Shown piece after piece: positions 10,593 to 20,429 of a stretch of DNA of 64,000 bases. The first letter of the stretch is position 1. Each line of letters begins with the position of its first letter. This DNA comes from Tenebrio molitor (lineage: Eukaryota; Arthropoda; Insecta; Coleoptera; Tenebrionidae): contig NC_091048.1 of assembly GCF_963966145.1 (NCBI RefSeq), forward strand, positions 26,102,001 to 26,166,000, written 5' to 3'. Position numbers and translations under genes: made by a program. The notes under the pieces are model-generated. The model saw only the letters and a program-made list of their open reading frames with translations. It searched no databases and was not told where the DNA came from.

Positions 10593-11947
10593 ACAACTTA
10601 GAAAATGTATTGTTCGTATCATTTTCCAGACGATTGTTTATGGGTGATGAGGATCATTTCCTTGGACCTGATCCAAAAAAGACCCATGATTCTGTTGCTG
10701 AAAGTAACCGTCGTGGGCCTCACTATCTTGACAATGTTGCAACCATATCATATCACGAATATCAATTTTACAATTTTCGTGTTTGATTCATTACTTTTAG
10801 ATTTTGTTAGCGATTTTTTGAATTCCATTACTGCCAAAGTCTTCGATGGCAGGGTTGGACAATGTAGAACTTTGGTGAATAATTTTCTGCGGCCCTAAAC
10901 TAGAAAAGAGGATCAAAACGGAGGCACTTTATTTTAACGGTTTTGCAGTATCCGTTGCAATTTTATCTTACGTCAATGCAGTAATGCACTCCAAATCTCT
11001 GGAGAACCACGAGGATATTTTCTACCCTCTTGCCATCTTTAAAGAATTTGTTCCTCAGTGGCAAAATGTACTTTCTGCGTTGTACAGGGCGACACTTTTT
11101 CTGATACCACTTATCCTATCAACACCCTGCTGCATCCTTATATACGTCACTAGTCATTTACGATTTCAGTTTTATATGTTGCTCCACTTCCTGAAGAACA
11201 TCAACAACGGATACGAAACAACGGAGCCAAATCAATTGGTCGACAATCTTCACTACCAGAAAGAAATAACAAGGAGATTGGAATTTTGCATTCAACGCTA
11301 CAGTATTCTCTATACGTAAGAATCTCTTTACGACTCATCTATATCTAATTTTTGTTTCTAGAACTCTTCACAAAGTGAAACGGGAACTAAACGTATTTGT
11401 TTTTTTATTCTCTATCGCAGGTGATATGCTGGTTCTTAGCTGCATGGTGTATTTCTTTTTGGTAATTTGGTCTTCTTCACACGAACATAAAACTTATCAT
11501 TTATCAGTTTCGGGAACTAATGGAAGATAGATGGATGCGTTTGATGACCCTGGTAATTACAATGGTGCTAGGTATTCTGCACGTGGTCCTAGCCAGTCAT
11601 CTGGTTGAGAACATTGTAAGTTGACTAAGTTTCTTCCTAAATTGTTGATCATTTTTTTAAGACTTCTCGAGCTTTCGACATTCTGAGACAACTGGACTGG
11701 TACTGTTGGAATTCTGAGAATAAGATGCTCTATCTCATATTTCTCGGTAATGCAACACACAATTTTAAAATAAAATATTCTGAATCACTGTCGCTTAACT
11801 ACGAACTGGTTGGTTCAGTAAGTAAACTCTACTTAAATCCAACTGTATTTTAAAAAAATGTGGACTTGATTCCAGATGGTAAAATGGATTTATTTGATCG
11901 GTTCTGTTATGATAAAACTCAGACACATCGATTATCCAAATCATTAA
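10593..11947 (+). pseudogene. Odorant receptor pseudogene (7tm_6 family)
   Basis: Exon-by-exon counterpart of the receptor at 26768-28262. The start codon position reads ATA, most of exon 1 and its donor are gone, the end of exon 2 and the following intron are reduced, and two in-frame TGA codons occur in exon 3 (10819-10821 and 10876-10878). Later exons keep their frame and splice sites: exon 3 reads on through LRFQFYMLLHFLKNI, and the last exon starts at the ATG after TTCCAG and ends at TAA 11945-11947. Damage confined to the 5' half, next to an inserted MITE, suggests recent loss. Short ORFs in this region are fragments of the pseudogene or of the MITE. Confidence 0.85.
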
Positions 11948-12059
11948 TTCCAGAGTTGCGACAGCTATTAGTAGTTTGTCCTTTTTGCACGATATTGCAC
12001 AGTTACGAGATTTTTACATGTGCAACTCAATTTATTTATTTTTTTATCACAATTGGTTG

Positions 12060-13840
12060 TAAAATATTTATTTATGATTTACTCGTCCTTAACTGTCTTC
12101 AGTTCAATCTTCAAATAAGCATCAAAAATTCTCAGTTTCTTAATTAGATCCTGCCATCCAGCTGGAGAGTAGCTTCAACTAAAATTTCTGTCTTGTGAGC
12201 GAGCGCCTCATCCTGTTGCACCTCAACCAATACTCTTCTGTTATCACCATCACATCAGATGTAGCACACCGATAAATTAATTGATATTTATTAGTCACCA
12301 AGAACTCTTCAGTGATAAACCCGGCGTGAAATCGCTAGACATTGTTTAAAAAACCTCAATCCTCCTCGGTTTACATTGTCATTGGTCCGGTGATCTTCAA
12401 TATTTTGAAATCCGTGACCGCGACACTCATTGCTCTATTTTCCAAAACACACACGAAATCAGGCCAGCGCAAGTCGAATTTTGAAAATTTTTCTAAAAGA
12501 AAGTGGAAAATTTCTCATCAATTAAATTTCACCGTTCGACTCGCGCGTGCAAAACGTTCGTTTTCCATCCTCGAAAAATCGGGGTCGCGAGATGCGTATT
12601 CTAACAATGCACAAGCTTGCACAAACCGCGAATCGTTCGCTATTTTGGTTTTGCGGTTGAAAAAATATTTAGAGACATCGAGGCCAGTTCCGGATGGTCT
12701 CCTCGTCCATTAGAGGCTACAACAGGAAGCGCGTTAGGTGCATTAGACTAGCAGTGCAGGTACAGCAGGACCCAATTCTCAGGGTTCAGTAGGTGAACTG
12801 AAATTGTCTTCACCTTTGCAGCGTGATATAAGAGGCAGAATAAGAGTGACAGTGTAATGTGGAGTAGCACATCACACTCGTACTCACCGGAACACCGTAA
12901 TCTTATTTTGTAATAAATTGTTTATCTGAACAATAAGGCGTACGGCCTACTTTGACTCCGTACGCGCTCATTAGCCAGATTGTTGTCTTAATGAATCTCT
13001 AGTTAGGCCCAATTAGGATTTTCGACGCTCGATTATAGATCAGAACCGCTTCCTGTGCCGGTTTTGTTGTGTCCAGCAATTAGAACTAGAGGCGGTACCA
13101 TGGTGCAGGCTTGAACCACAAATAATTATATGCTATCAAGGGTCCCGAGACTGCGGGAAGCGAAAATAGAAGTCTTTTAGACACACAAAACTAGTCTTGA
13201 AACTATTTTCAGAGTACCAAAATGTTTTGCAAAAATCCAGATGCTTGTTAGGAAAGTTTGTCGAAATTATTATTAACGAGGTGTTTTTATTGGTCATCTG
13301 ATAAATACAGTCCCTCACATCTTGTTTCCATAATAATACTAGACGTAGTCCACTTTTTTCCAAAATTTGAATTTTTCCACCCACATCAAATTTAATCTTC
13401 GTTGTAGGTTCCTACACTTCTTCTGTGGGACGAATTAATCACAATTCACACCTGTGCAGACACTCGTGTCGTGTTTTATCAGAAGAGACTCTCGTAAAAT
13501 CTTGTTAAACGAATTTTATTACTCAAGTCCCAGTTTTCGGCGATTTGAGACACCACAGATGGTCAATGCGAGAGCGAAGAATGTCGTCGAGAGCACTTAA
13601 ACGCTCTTAATGACCATTATATGAAAATTAAATCTTACTCAACCGCTTATTAAAATACACAACTAGCAATTACTCCGTTGTAATTGTCTGAGACGTTCGC
13701 ACGACTTTTTTCTCTCTATTCAGACCAAATGGTCACGCAGAAGCTGACCAAGAGCCGTTTCTCTCGCCTAATTGTTTATCGAGCATGATTTTCCGACGCG
13801 TGTGAAAAATCACGCTCTAAAACCGGGAATTGACACGAAC
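12060..13840. other. Intergenic region without a supported gene
   Basis: A coding-like minus-strand run at 12144-12251 (see findings) is too short to call. Around 12720-12990 a polyadenylation-like AATAAA and a TATA-like GATATAAG occur, compatible with a solo LTR or regulatory DNA but without terminal repeats that I can define. Nothing else is recognised. Confidence 0.45.
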
Positions 13841-13899
13841 AGGCGCCAATAAATTGCAAGGGTGGTACCGCGCTCGCCAGTACCACTCGATCCTCGACG

Positions 13900-14625
13900 A
13901 TGATTCTTTCAACCGTTGTCCTGGCAGTGTTGTCACTCACGGCAGCCAACCGCACAGAAACGACCCTCAAACTGTTCAAAAACTTGTACACCCAATGCGC
14001 CACCAAAACCGAGACCCTCAAGTGCTTGAAGATCCAAGGGTTGAAAGTGCTGGACCGCGCCTTGCACTCCAACGCCATCACCATCGTCGATGGCATCACT
14101 CTGGTGGGAGACTCTAGGCAAAGTCGCCACCTCAAGCCACTCAACCAGACCAAACTCGAGAAGCTCTCGTCTGAAGAGATCGACCATTTGATGGTTGGTA
14201 CCACCGCCCGGTTCTTGGACAGTCACAAGGTTCAAATCAAAGTACCCCAGTTGGTCGAGGAGGCGAGGAAGAAACGGAAAGGAGGAGGGTCGGCGGCGCT
14301 TCTGTGGGCGTTGGCCATCAAGGGTAGCTTCCTGGCGATGGCCTACAAAGGGATAGCTGTGATGTCTGGTACTTCTCTGATCGTGGGCAAAATTGCTCTG
14401 CTTCTGAGTGCCATTCTGGGCTTGAAGAATCTGGTCAGTAGCGGTCACGAGAAGACCACGATTGAGATTGTCAAGGTACCCAAGTACTCGGAGAGTCACA
14501 CCCATTCCAGTTCTTACGAAGACGAGAGTTATTTCCACGATGACCACTTCCGGCACAGTCACCACCAACGATCGTTCGATTCCGGTGAAGCTTTCGGACG
14601 AAGAATTGGACACAAGAGAGTGTAG
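13900..14625 (+). CDS. Osiris-family (DUF1676) protein, single exon
   Basis: 241 residues, and the only Osiris gene in the window on the plus strand. The start at 13900 (context GACGATGA) gives a short signal peptide (MILSTVVLAVLSLTAA). The paired cysteines lie in CATKTETLKCLK near residues 33-42, followed by the VDGITLVG strand. A basic linker (EEARKKRKGGG) precedes two hydrophobic stretches (ALLWALAIKGSFLAMAYKG and SGTSLIVGKIALLLSAILGL). After TTIEIVKVPKYSE the tail is His/Ser-rich (HSSSYEDESYFHDDHFRHSH). The usual AQXLAY ending is absent; the protein ends in a basic stretch (GRRIGHKRV). It lacks the intron found before the basic linker in its neighbours. Role as for the family: a membrane or secretory-pathway protein of cuticle-forming cells (family knowledge, not shown here). 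Confidence 0.9.
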   Translation: MILSTVVLAVLSLTAANRTETTLKLFKNLYTQCATKTETLKCLKIQGLKVLDRALHSNAITIVDGITLVGDSRQSRHLKPLNQTKLEKLSSEEIDHLMVGTTARFLDSHKVQIKVPQLVEEARKKRKGGGSAALLWALAIKGSFLAMAYKGIAVMSGTSLIVGKIALLLSAILGLKNLVSSGHEKTTIEIVKVPKYSESHTHSSSYEDESYFHDDHFRHSHHQRSFDSGEAFGRRIGHKRV

Positions 14626-14639
14626 AGTTCGGTTCCTAA

Positions 14640-16740
14640 GAGTGTTTAATTTAATTGCTAATTTATTGTAGACAATTTGCCACCAGTTTATCTCCAAAAG
14701 AAATCTGGTAACTCACACCACGCTGTATTAAGGTCGGAAGAGTTTTTTTGGTTGTTGTTGTTGTTGACTGTTAATACAGAATTGAAAAATCAGGTTTATG
14801 GGTATGTAGTCATCCGGTTTTGAGCCTCTGTTAAATAGTTAAGTTTGCTAGTAAAAGTGAAGTTTAAATTGTTGCTAAATAACCAATCACTTCTGCAGTT
14901 TCACACTGACACGCAAAATGAAGAACTGTGCTAAATGGGTTTAATAGCTCTTTAGAAGAGTCGCTTTACACTTTATGGGTACTTTCGCTATTGTTTTTAG
15001 CACTAAAACGGGTAATTCGCACTCACATTCGCAATCCATATTGAGAGAGTCGTAATTTATCACTTTTTGTTTCGATTTTTGGTACACACAAATGTCAACT
15101 TGTGGGTAACTGCAGGACACGTGCAGATCATTACATTTTTAGTACCTTCTGGTGGAACTAAAAAACCCTAGAATCTGTCAGTTGCTAAAAATCTGTTGCC
15201 ACTTTGATAAATTCAAAATTCAGACTACCGACAGTGAGTACCAACCTAACGCCATTTTGACAGTCACCACTAATACAGAGTGGATGTTAATCAAGTTACC
15301 AGTTTCAATTCCAGTCTAATTATTTTTTATTGACAATCTGGTTATAAAAGTGTAATTTGATAGAGACAGTTTTTTCATCTTCAATAGTTTTGAAAGCAAG
15401 CTTTTTTTTTAAAGAACGTAAAACTGTAAATGTTTTGGGTAGAAGTTTACAAAATCAATTTTCCTTGTTTCCTTCTTCTGTCAACGTAAGACTACGAATC
15501 TATATAGAAACAAAAAATAATTAATTACATTGGAGTACGGTAGGGGTATTTTACAGCAAGAAAACTAGGGCTCGAGGCGAAGCCGAGTGCCTGATTAATT
15601 TGAGCGCTGTATTTAAACACCGAATTCTGATTGCTACAGGTCTCCGAATGAAATTTTATCCAACCAATTAATAAACAGCTCAAGTTACGTAACATTTAAG
15701 CTTTTTGTGTCAAATGCGTCGAATTTCAAGCCTAGGGAGTCAGTTCGCCTCGTTTCAAATATTCTAAAAGCTAACCTGACCCCCGACCTCTCCTTCCACA
15801 AACATCCTCGAGTGTTTCACTCTTGAAGAATCCGCCGCACAGGTACCACAGCAGTGATCTTGACCGGCGTTGTTCACTAGGTCGACCAATTCTCACAACT
15901 TCTTCATAACTTTCACTCGTATATAGTACGTGCACGTTGGCCCATTTGTCAGAAACATTTTTTCTGTTTGTTCTTTGCTTAGTAATGTGTGCATTATCCA
16001 CCTTTTTCTCGTACATTTTCTCCGACGAGAAACTAACAGTAATCCGGCGTCGCACCCATACCGGCCCGATTTGGCACCAAGCGACCTTTCGTGTAATCAA
16101 GTCAGACGACGAGATCAGTTTTCTTTTTTAAAAAGGCGACGAGACAATGAGAGAGTAGATACCATCGGGAAAAGTGGCCACTTACATTAATTTGCGTAAA
16201 TTACGCACTTGGATTGGTGCGTGTAATGATAATTGTGAGATACAGTTCCGGATTTTATTAACGCAGCAGTGGCCTTGAGATTTTGACACAATTGAGGAAT
16301 TGGGGCCGCGAGTTTCCAGAAATCTACAGTACAGTTCCTTTGTTTCAGGGATCTGGGTCACTTTAGCTTTAGCCTAACTATAGTAAAATACAAATCTAAT
16401 TAGTCTAATAGTTGGCAACAGCGTCTAGAGGTAATATTGGTCAGTTTTGTTAATTAAATATTATCTCTGAGACACTGGATCCGTTCTCAAACACACTAAA
16501 ACTAATGCAAATAATAAACTGACGCTAAACCATCTTTGGCTTGTCTTGTACTGGTCAGAAATAGCTTAAGAGACAATAAATAAATAAATTAACTAGATCT
16601 AGAGGGAGCAGTGGCAGATTCAAACTTCCCGCCAAAACCGACACGTGACCGATTCGTTTTAAGCGCGAACTTCAAAATTTTGAATTTCGAATCAGATTCA
16701 AAAATTGATTTAGCTGTTTGTGGCGGTGTCGATTTTGGGG
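14640..16740. other. Intergenic region without a supported gene
   Basis: AT-rich sequence with one palindrome (15547-15615). Overlapping short ORFs at 15771-16190 on both strands lie in a GC-raised patch with no motif. The part before 16740 is the presumed 3' flank of the minus-strand Osiris gene. Confidence 0.45.
15547..15615. repeat. Imperfect palindrome with CGAGGCGAAGCCGAG centre
   Basis: The arms TATTTTACAGC... and ...GCTGTATTTA pair around GGGCTCGAGGCGAAGCCGAG. It is a member of the centre-related palindrome group. Confidence 0.6.
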
Positions 16741-16753
16741 GCAAGTGTGAGGA

Positions 16754-17501
16754 TCAGTACCCCGCGGTGTTGTCAGTGATGTGCGCCTTGTAGGCGATGT
16801 TGTGAGCGTCGTTGTTGAGGCTTCTGTGCCAGCCGCCGCCCCCGTGACTGTGTCCGTCGCTGCTGGCGTATACGACGTGCGAGGTCTCGCTGCCGCCGCC
16901 TCCGCCGCTCGCCAGCTTCTTCAAGCCCACGATGGCGGACAGGAAGAGCGCCACTTTGGCTATGACCAGCGCGGTTCCCGCCATGAAGGCGATCTTCCCC
17001 ATGAACATCTGCGCCAGCATGCACGCCATGCCCCCCATGGCCAGCATCATCATGCCCCCCTTCCCCTTGTCCTTCTTGCCTCTGCCTAAAACGGGGGAAT
17101 CAGTGCGCAAATTCTTCATGGTGTGCTGGTGCTCACTTACCTTCGTCGAACGCTGGCGCCATGTTGAACTTGATGACCCTCGACTTGAAGAAGTCTTCGA
17201 CTTTGGTGTAGAGGACGTCGCTCAGGGCCAGGTTGCGCGCGGAAGCTTCCTCGGGGAGGAAGTTGTCGGTGGAGTTGAAGCGGAAGGCGGGGTTGCGCGC
17301 GATTTCCACTATGTCGAAGAGGACGAAGGGCTTCTCGGTGGTCATGGCTTCGTCGAGGGCGGCGAGGGCGCGCTCCTTCAGGCACAGACCGGGGTGGCTC
17401 TTGCCGAGGCACTCGCGGAAGGGCAACAAACTGCGGAAGGTGTCTTTGTCGATGGCGGCGGCGGCGCCGTGCAAGAACAACAATACCAAGGGTACGAACA
17501 T
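16754..17501 (-). CDS. Osiris-family (DUF1676) protein, two exons
   Basis: The model is complement(join(16754..17085, 17141..17501)), 230 residues. The signal peptide is MFVPLVLLFLHGAAAA. The cysteine pair lies in CLGKSHPGLCLKERAL, and the FDIVEIARNP strand follows. The 55-bp intron (17086-17140, GTAAGT...TTTTAG, phase 1) rebuilds DEGRGKKDKGKGG at the same linker position as in the 7.8-kb gene. A Met-rich stretch (GGMMMLAMGGMACMLAQMFM) leads into MAGTALVIAKVALFLSAIVG. The Gly/Ser/His tail ends with AHNIAYKAHI, a variant of AQXLAY, then a short extra tail. Typical Osiris domain order and length. Confidence 0.92.
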
Positions 17502-17522
17502 TTTGCGTCGGTCTTTGCACTT

Positions 17523-17560
17523 GGACTGATATGGAAGACAGGAGATTTTGTTTTATATGA
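17523..17560 (-). promoter_or_regulatory. TATA box and initiator of the 16.8-kb Osiris gene
   Basis: Minus-strand CATATAAAA (17559-17551) stands about 32 bp before the A (about 17527) of ATCAGTCC, giving a leader of about 26 nt to the ATG at 17501. The initiator is nearly identical to that of the 7.8-kb gene (ATCAGTCG). Confidence 0.65.
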
Positions 17561-18429
17561 GGCCTGGAATTACAAAGCGTGGCGAGTGTTCCGCAGAAAC
17601 AACCTCACGAATTTGAACGAGGTGCATACATATTTAAGAAAAAAATTAGGTGATATGTTATGCCGTTTTGGTGCTACTTCGCTTTTTACGACTTAGTGCC
17701 GCTTGTTACGGTCTCTTTCGCCTCTGTTTGTGTTACACAAGCAGGCGCGAAGATACAAGTGCGTCAGGTCGTAATTAAAATCTAATTAGAAGCGTGCGCT
17801 TGGAATGGGAGCAGAAGGGGTGCGCGTGCGGGTGCTTGTGGGACGCGCCGCAGGTTCCGCTCGCTTTACCGAACTCCGATTCTATACAATTAAATGACAG
17901 AAAATTAAAACTCGGCACGAGTTACTGGGTTAGTGTTTTGGCAAATTTAGAACATCAATAGAAAATATTTCTGTTAAGATTTTTTTTTATGATACATAAT
18001 GCAATTCGTATTATTAACGCACACGCAATTATTTTATGTCGTGGCCTAAATTTGTTTGTTCCAAGTTTGGTTTCGTAGCGGTATCAACACAATTACCGAC
18101 ATAAGTTAGTCATTAAAAGCGGCAATTATCGCAATTAGAAATTTCGACAAAATGTTCCGCGCTCGAAGAATCTATTTTGTGCGATACATTTTAATCAGGT
18201 GTCGAAGTGACGCAGTTAATTAATCGTTTTGGCAACGAATTCGGCACAAGAGCTTAATTAGTTGGGTGAGATTTCGGTTGATGATATCATCGTTCCTAGA
18301 ATAGGAAGAGAAGAACTAAATTCTCAAAATAGATTTCACTCTCGGATCATCAATACTGTTCAACCGGACACCCGGTATATTGCATGTTATTTTTAACTTT
18401 ATTGATGCGAAAAGGCTGTAGAGTAACTA

Positions 18430-18614
18430 TCGGATGTTCATTTAAATTTCCCGTCAAAGTTGGCGTTGAAGAGTCGATTGTGAACGCACCAGAGTAAAAA
18501 CACAAACAACGCAAAAAGTGAGGTTAGATTTAACCACCTGATCCGTGATTGTAATCCGTGGTGCGTTCGACTCTTCACCGCCAACTTTGATAGGAAATTT
18601 AAATGAACACCCGA
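18430..18614. mobile_element. TCGGGTG-family MITE, copy 1
   Basis: The ends TCGGATGTTCATTTAAATTT and AAATTTAAATGAACACCCGA are inverted repeats flanked by TA (18428-18429, 18615-18616). Shared inner marks are GTTGGCGTTGAAGAGTCGA and the mirrored CGACTCTTC. No ORF. Confidence 0.8.
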
Positions 18615-18833
18615 TAGCATGACAAACGAGGAAAACGAAATCTTAGCTTGTTTCAATTATAATTTTTTATAGTTGTACAGTTATTCTGCTTTTCAAAGAA
18701 AGACCCAAGAATGTCCTTGACGAAATACAAATTGTCTGAGAAGCTTCTGGGATTATTATCAACAAAGTTTTAAATTTATAGCAGCTAATTTAAATATACG
18801 TACCATTTTAAAAATTATTGTGAAGATGTTATA

Positions 18834-19006
18834 TCGGGTGTTTTTTTAAATTTCACCTCAAAGTTGGCTTTGAAGAGTCGATTGTGAACGCACCACACGT
18901 GTAAAAACGTAAGATTTAAACGACTGATGCGTCATTCGTAATCCGTAGTTCGTTCACAATCGACTCTTCAACGCCAACTTTGAGGTGATATTTAAAAAAC
19001 ACTCGA
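18834..19006. mobile_element. TCGGGTG-family MITE, copy 2
   Basis: Left end TCGGGTGTTTTTTTAAATTT with TA before it. The right end is ...AAAAAACACTCGA, where the flanking TA has changed. The inner GAAGAGTCGATTGTGAACGC is shared with the other copies. Confidence 0.78.
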
Positions 19007-19361
19007 TTCCATTATGTTCATGAACAGAATTAAAACATTAATTTTGCGAAGCTAGTTGGTACACTGGAAAAACGTAAAAGTTGAGTCTATTTTTGTTCAC
19101 CTTGTTTAAAATAGTCATTTAAATTATAAAATGTAACCTTTATTATTTTTATTTAACGACTGAGATTTAAATCATCACAGGAATCATCAATTTGACACTA
19201 AAATTTTGCATCTTCAATTGTGAAGCTGCTTAAATTTTTATTCCATGAATCTCACGGTAAATGTAAAATTGGGTTATAGAGAAATCAGCACACAAATACA
19301 CAATGAGACACAAATTTTGTTTTGAGGTAATAAGTTCTATTTTTCCTCTGTTATTTTTATA

Positions 19362-19567
19362 TCGGGTGTTCATTTAAATTATCCGTCAAAGTTGGCGTTG
19401 AAGAGTCGATTGTGAACGTACCATTCGTCAGTCTGCGGAGTAAAAATACGAACAACCCAAAAAGTGAGATTGGATGTCAACAGCTAATCTATGATCTGTA
19501 ATCCGTGGTGCGTTCACAATCGACTCTTCAACGTCAACTTTGACGGGAAATTTAAATGAACACCCGA
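19362..19567. mobile_element. TCGGGTG-family MITE, copy 3 (best preserved ends)
   Basis: The ends TCGGGTGTTCATTTAAAT and ATTTAAATGAACACCCGA are exact inverted repeats, flanked by TA on both sides (19360-19361, 19568-19569). 206 bp, no ORF. Confidence 0.82.
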
Positions 19568-20209
19568 TATATGTATATTTAGTACAGTTTGTTAATAATT
19601 TGAGAAATTATTTCCTGAAAAAGACTCACAGAAAAATAATTGTAAGAATATGCATTCTTTACACGTACATTTTTCTATAATATTTTTTTTTATCTTTTCC
19701 TTTAAAAATATTTAATCTAGTAGGATCGCCACCAAAATTGAATTTTCACCAATCACAAGTACTTGGCTGCTGTCATTTGCTTGTCTATGGCTGGAATATG
19801 GAAGCAATCTGAATGGATTAAAATTTTTGAAGGAACTAGTCACATTTTAAAATTTCTTGACTCATTAATAAGTATAAAAGATTTCTTTTAAAGAATAAAC
19901 TCTAGTCGGAACATAGACGTAGATAAGTTTTTAAATTTCCTAAATTAGATCTGGAAGATTTTGAATTTTTACAGCAATTTAGTCTTTTTCTTAACTGTCT
20001 TTATTTAAAAATGTACAAATAATTTACAACTAAACCTAAAAGGACGGGTTGATTTTTTTTAATTTAATTTTTCTCACTCCCAGCTTATTTTTATAATTTG
20101 GAACTTTTAAGTCATAAATTAGTAATATTTCTTTTAAGTTAGATAACAATGTCGTACATCTTTGAAACATTATTTGTAATTTGTAATTTGGATGACCAGA
20201 GAGAATTTA

Positions 20210-20418
20210 CCTTCATTTGAAAATTGCATCAGTTGGCATTGTAGAGTCGATTGTGAACGCACCACTCGTCAGTCTGCAAAGTAAAAACACAAATAACGCA
20301 GGAAGTGAGGTTAGATTTAAACTGATAAAGCTGATCCGTGATCTCTCTGTAATCCATGGTGCGTTCACAATCCACTCTTCCATGCCTACTTTGAGGATAA
20401 ATTTAAATGAACATCCGA
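20210..20418. mobile_element. TCGGGTG-family MITE, copy 4 (left end degraded)
   Basis: It shares GTAGAGTCGATTGTGAACGC and the mirrored GCGTTCACAATC with the other copies. The right end AATGAACATCCGA is followed by TA, while the outer left end is no longer clear. Confidence 0.7.
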
Positions 20419-20429
20419 TACTTTGATGA

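Larger units (their letters stand above)
10325..12060 (+). repeat. Left arm of an inverted duplication carrying an odorant receptor
   Basis: This segment matches the reverse complement of about 26680-28395 throughout the receptor exons, introns and flanks (for example CCTTTGGCAAGGAG upstream and GTTGCGACAGCTATTAGTAG downstream). Small differences, a deletion at the exon 2-3 boundary and a MITE insertion distinguish the copies. About 14.6 kb holding three Osiris genes separate the arms. Confidence 0.85.
17570..20200. other. Gene-free region rich in one MITE family
   Basis: No coding feature is supported. Three copies of a short TA-flanked MITE family lie within about 1.1 kb here (18430-18614, 18834-19006, 19362-19567), with a fourth just beyond. 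The remaining sequence is AT-rich. Confidence 0.55.

Noticed and set aside
10450..10647. 65-codon plus frame
   Set aside because: Runs through the inserted MITE into the pseudogene's 5' remains.
13933..14697. 254-codon minus-strand open frame
   Set aside because: Antisense to the plus-strand Osiris gene, which has a signal peptide, cysteine pair and DUF1676 features.
16932..17696. 254-codon plus-strand open frame
   Set aside because: Antisense across both exons and the promoter of the Osiris gene at 16754-17501.
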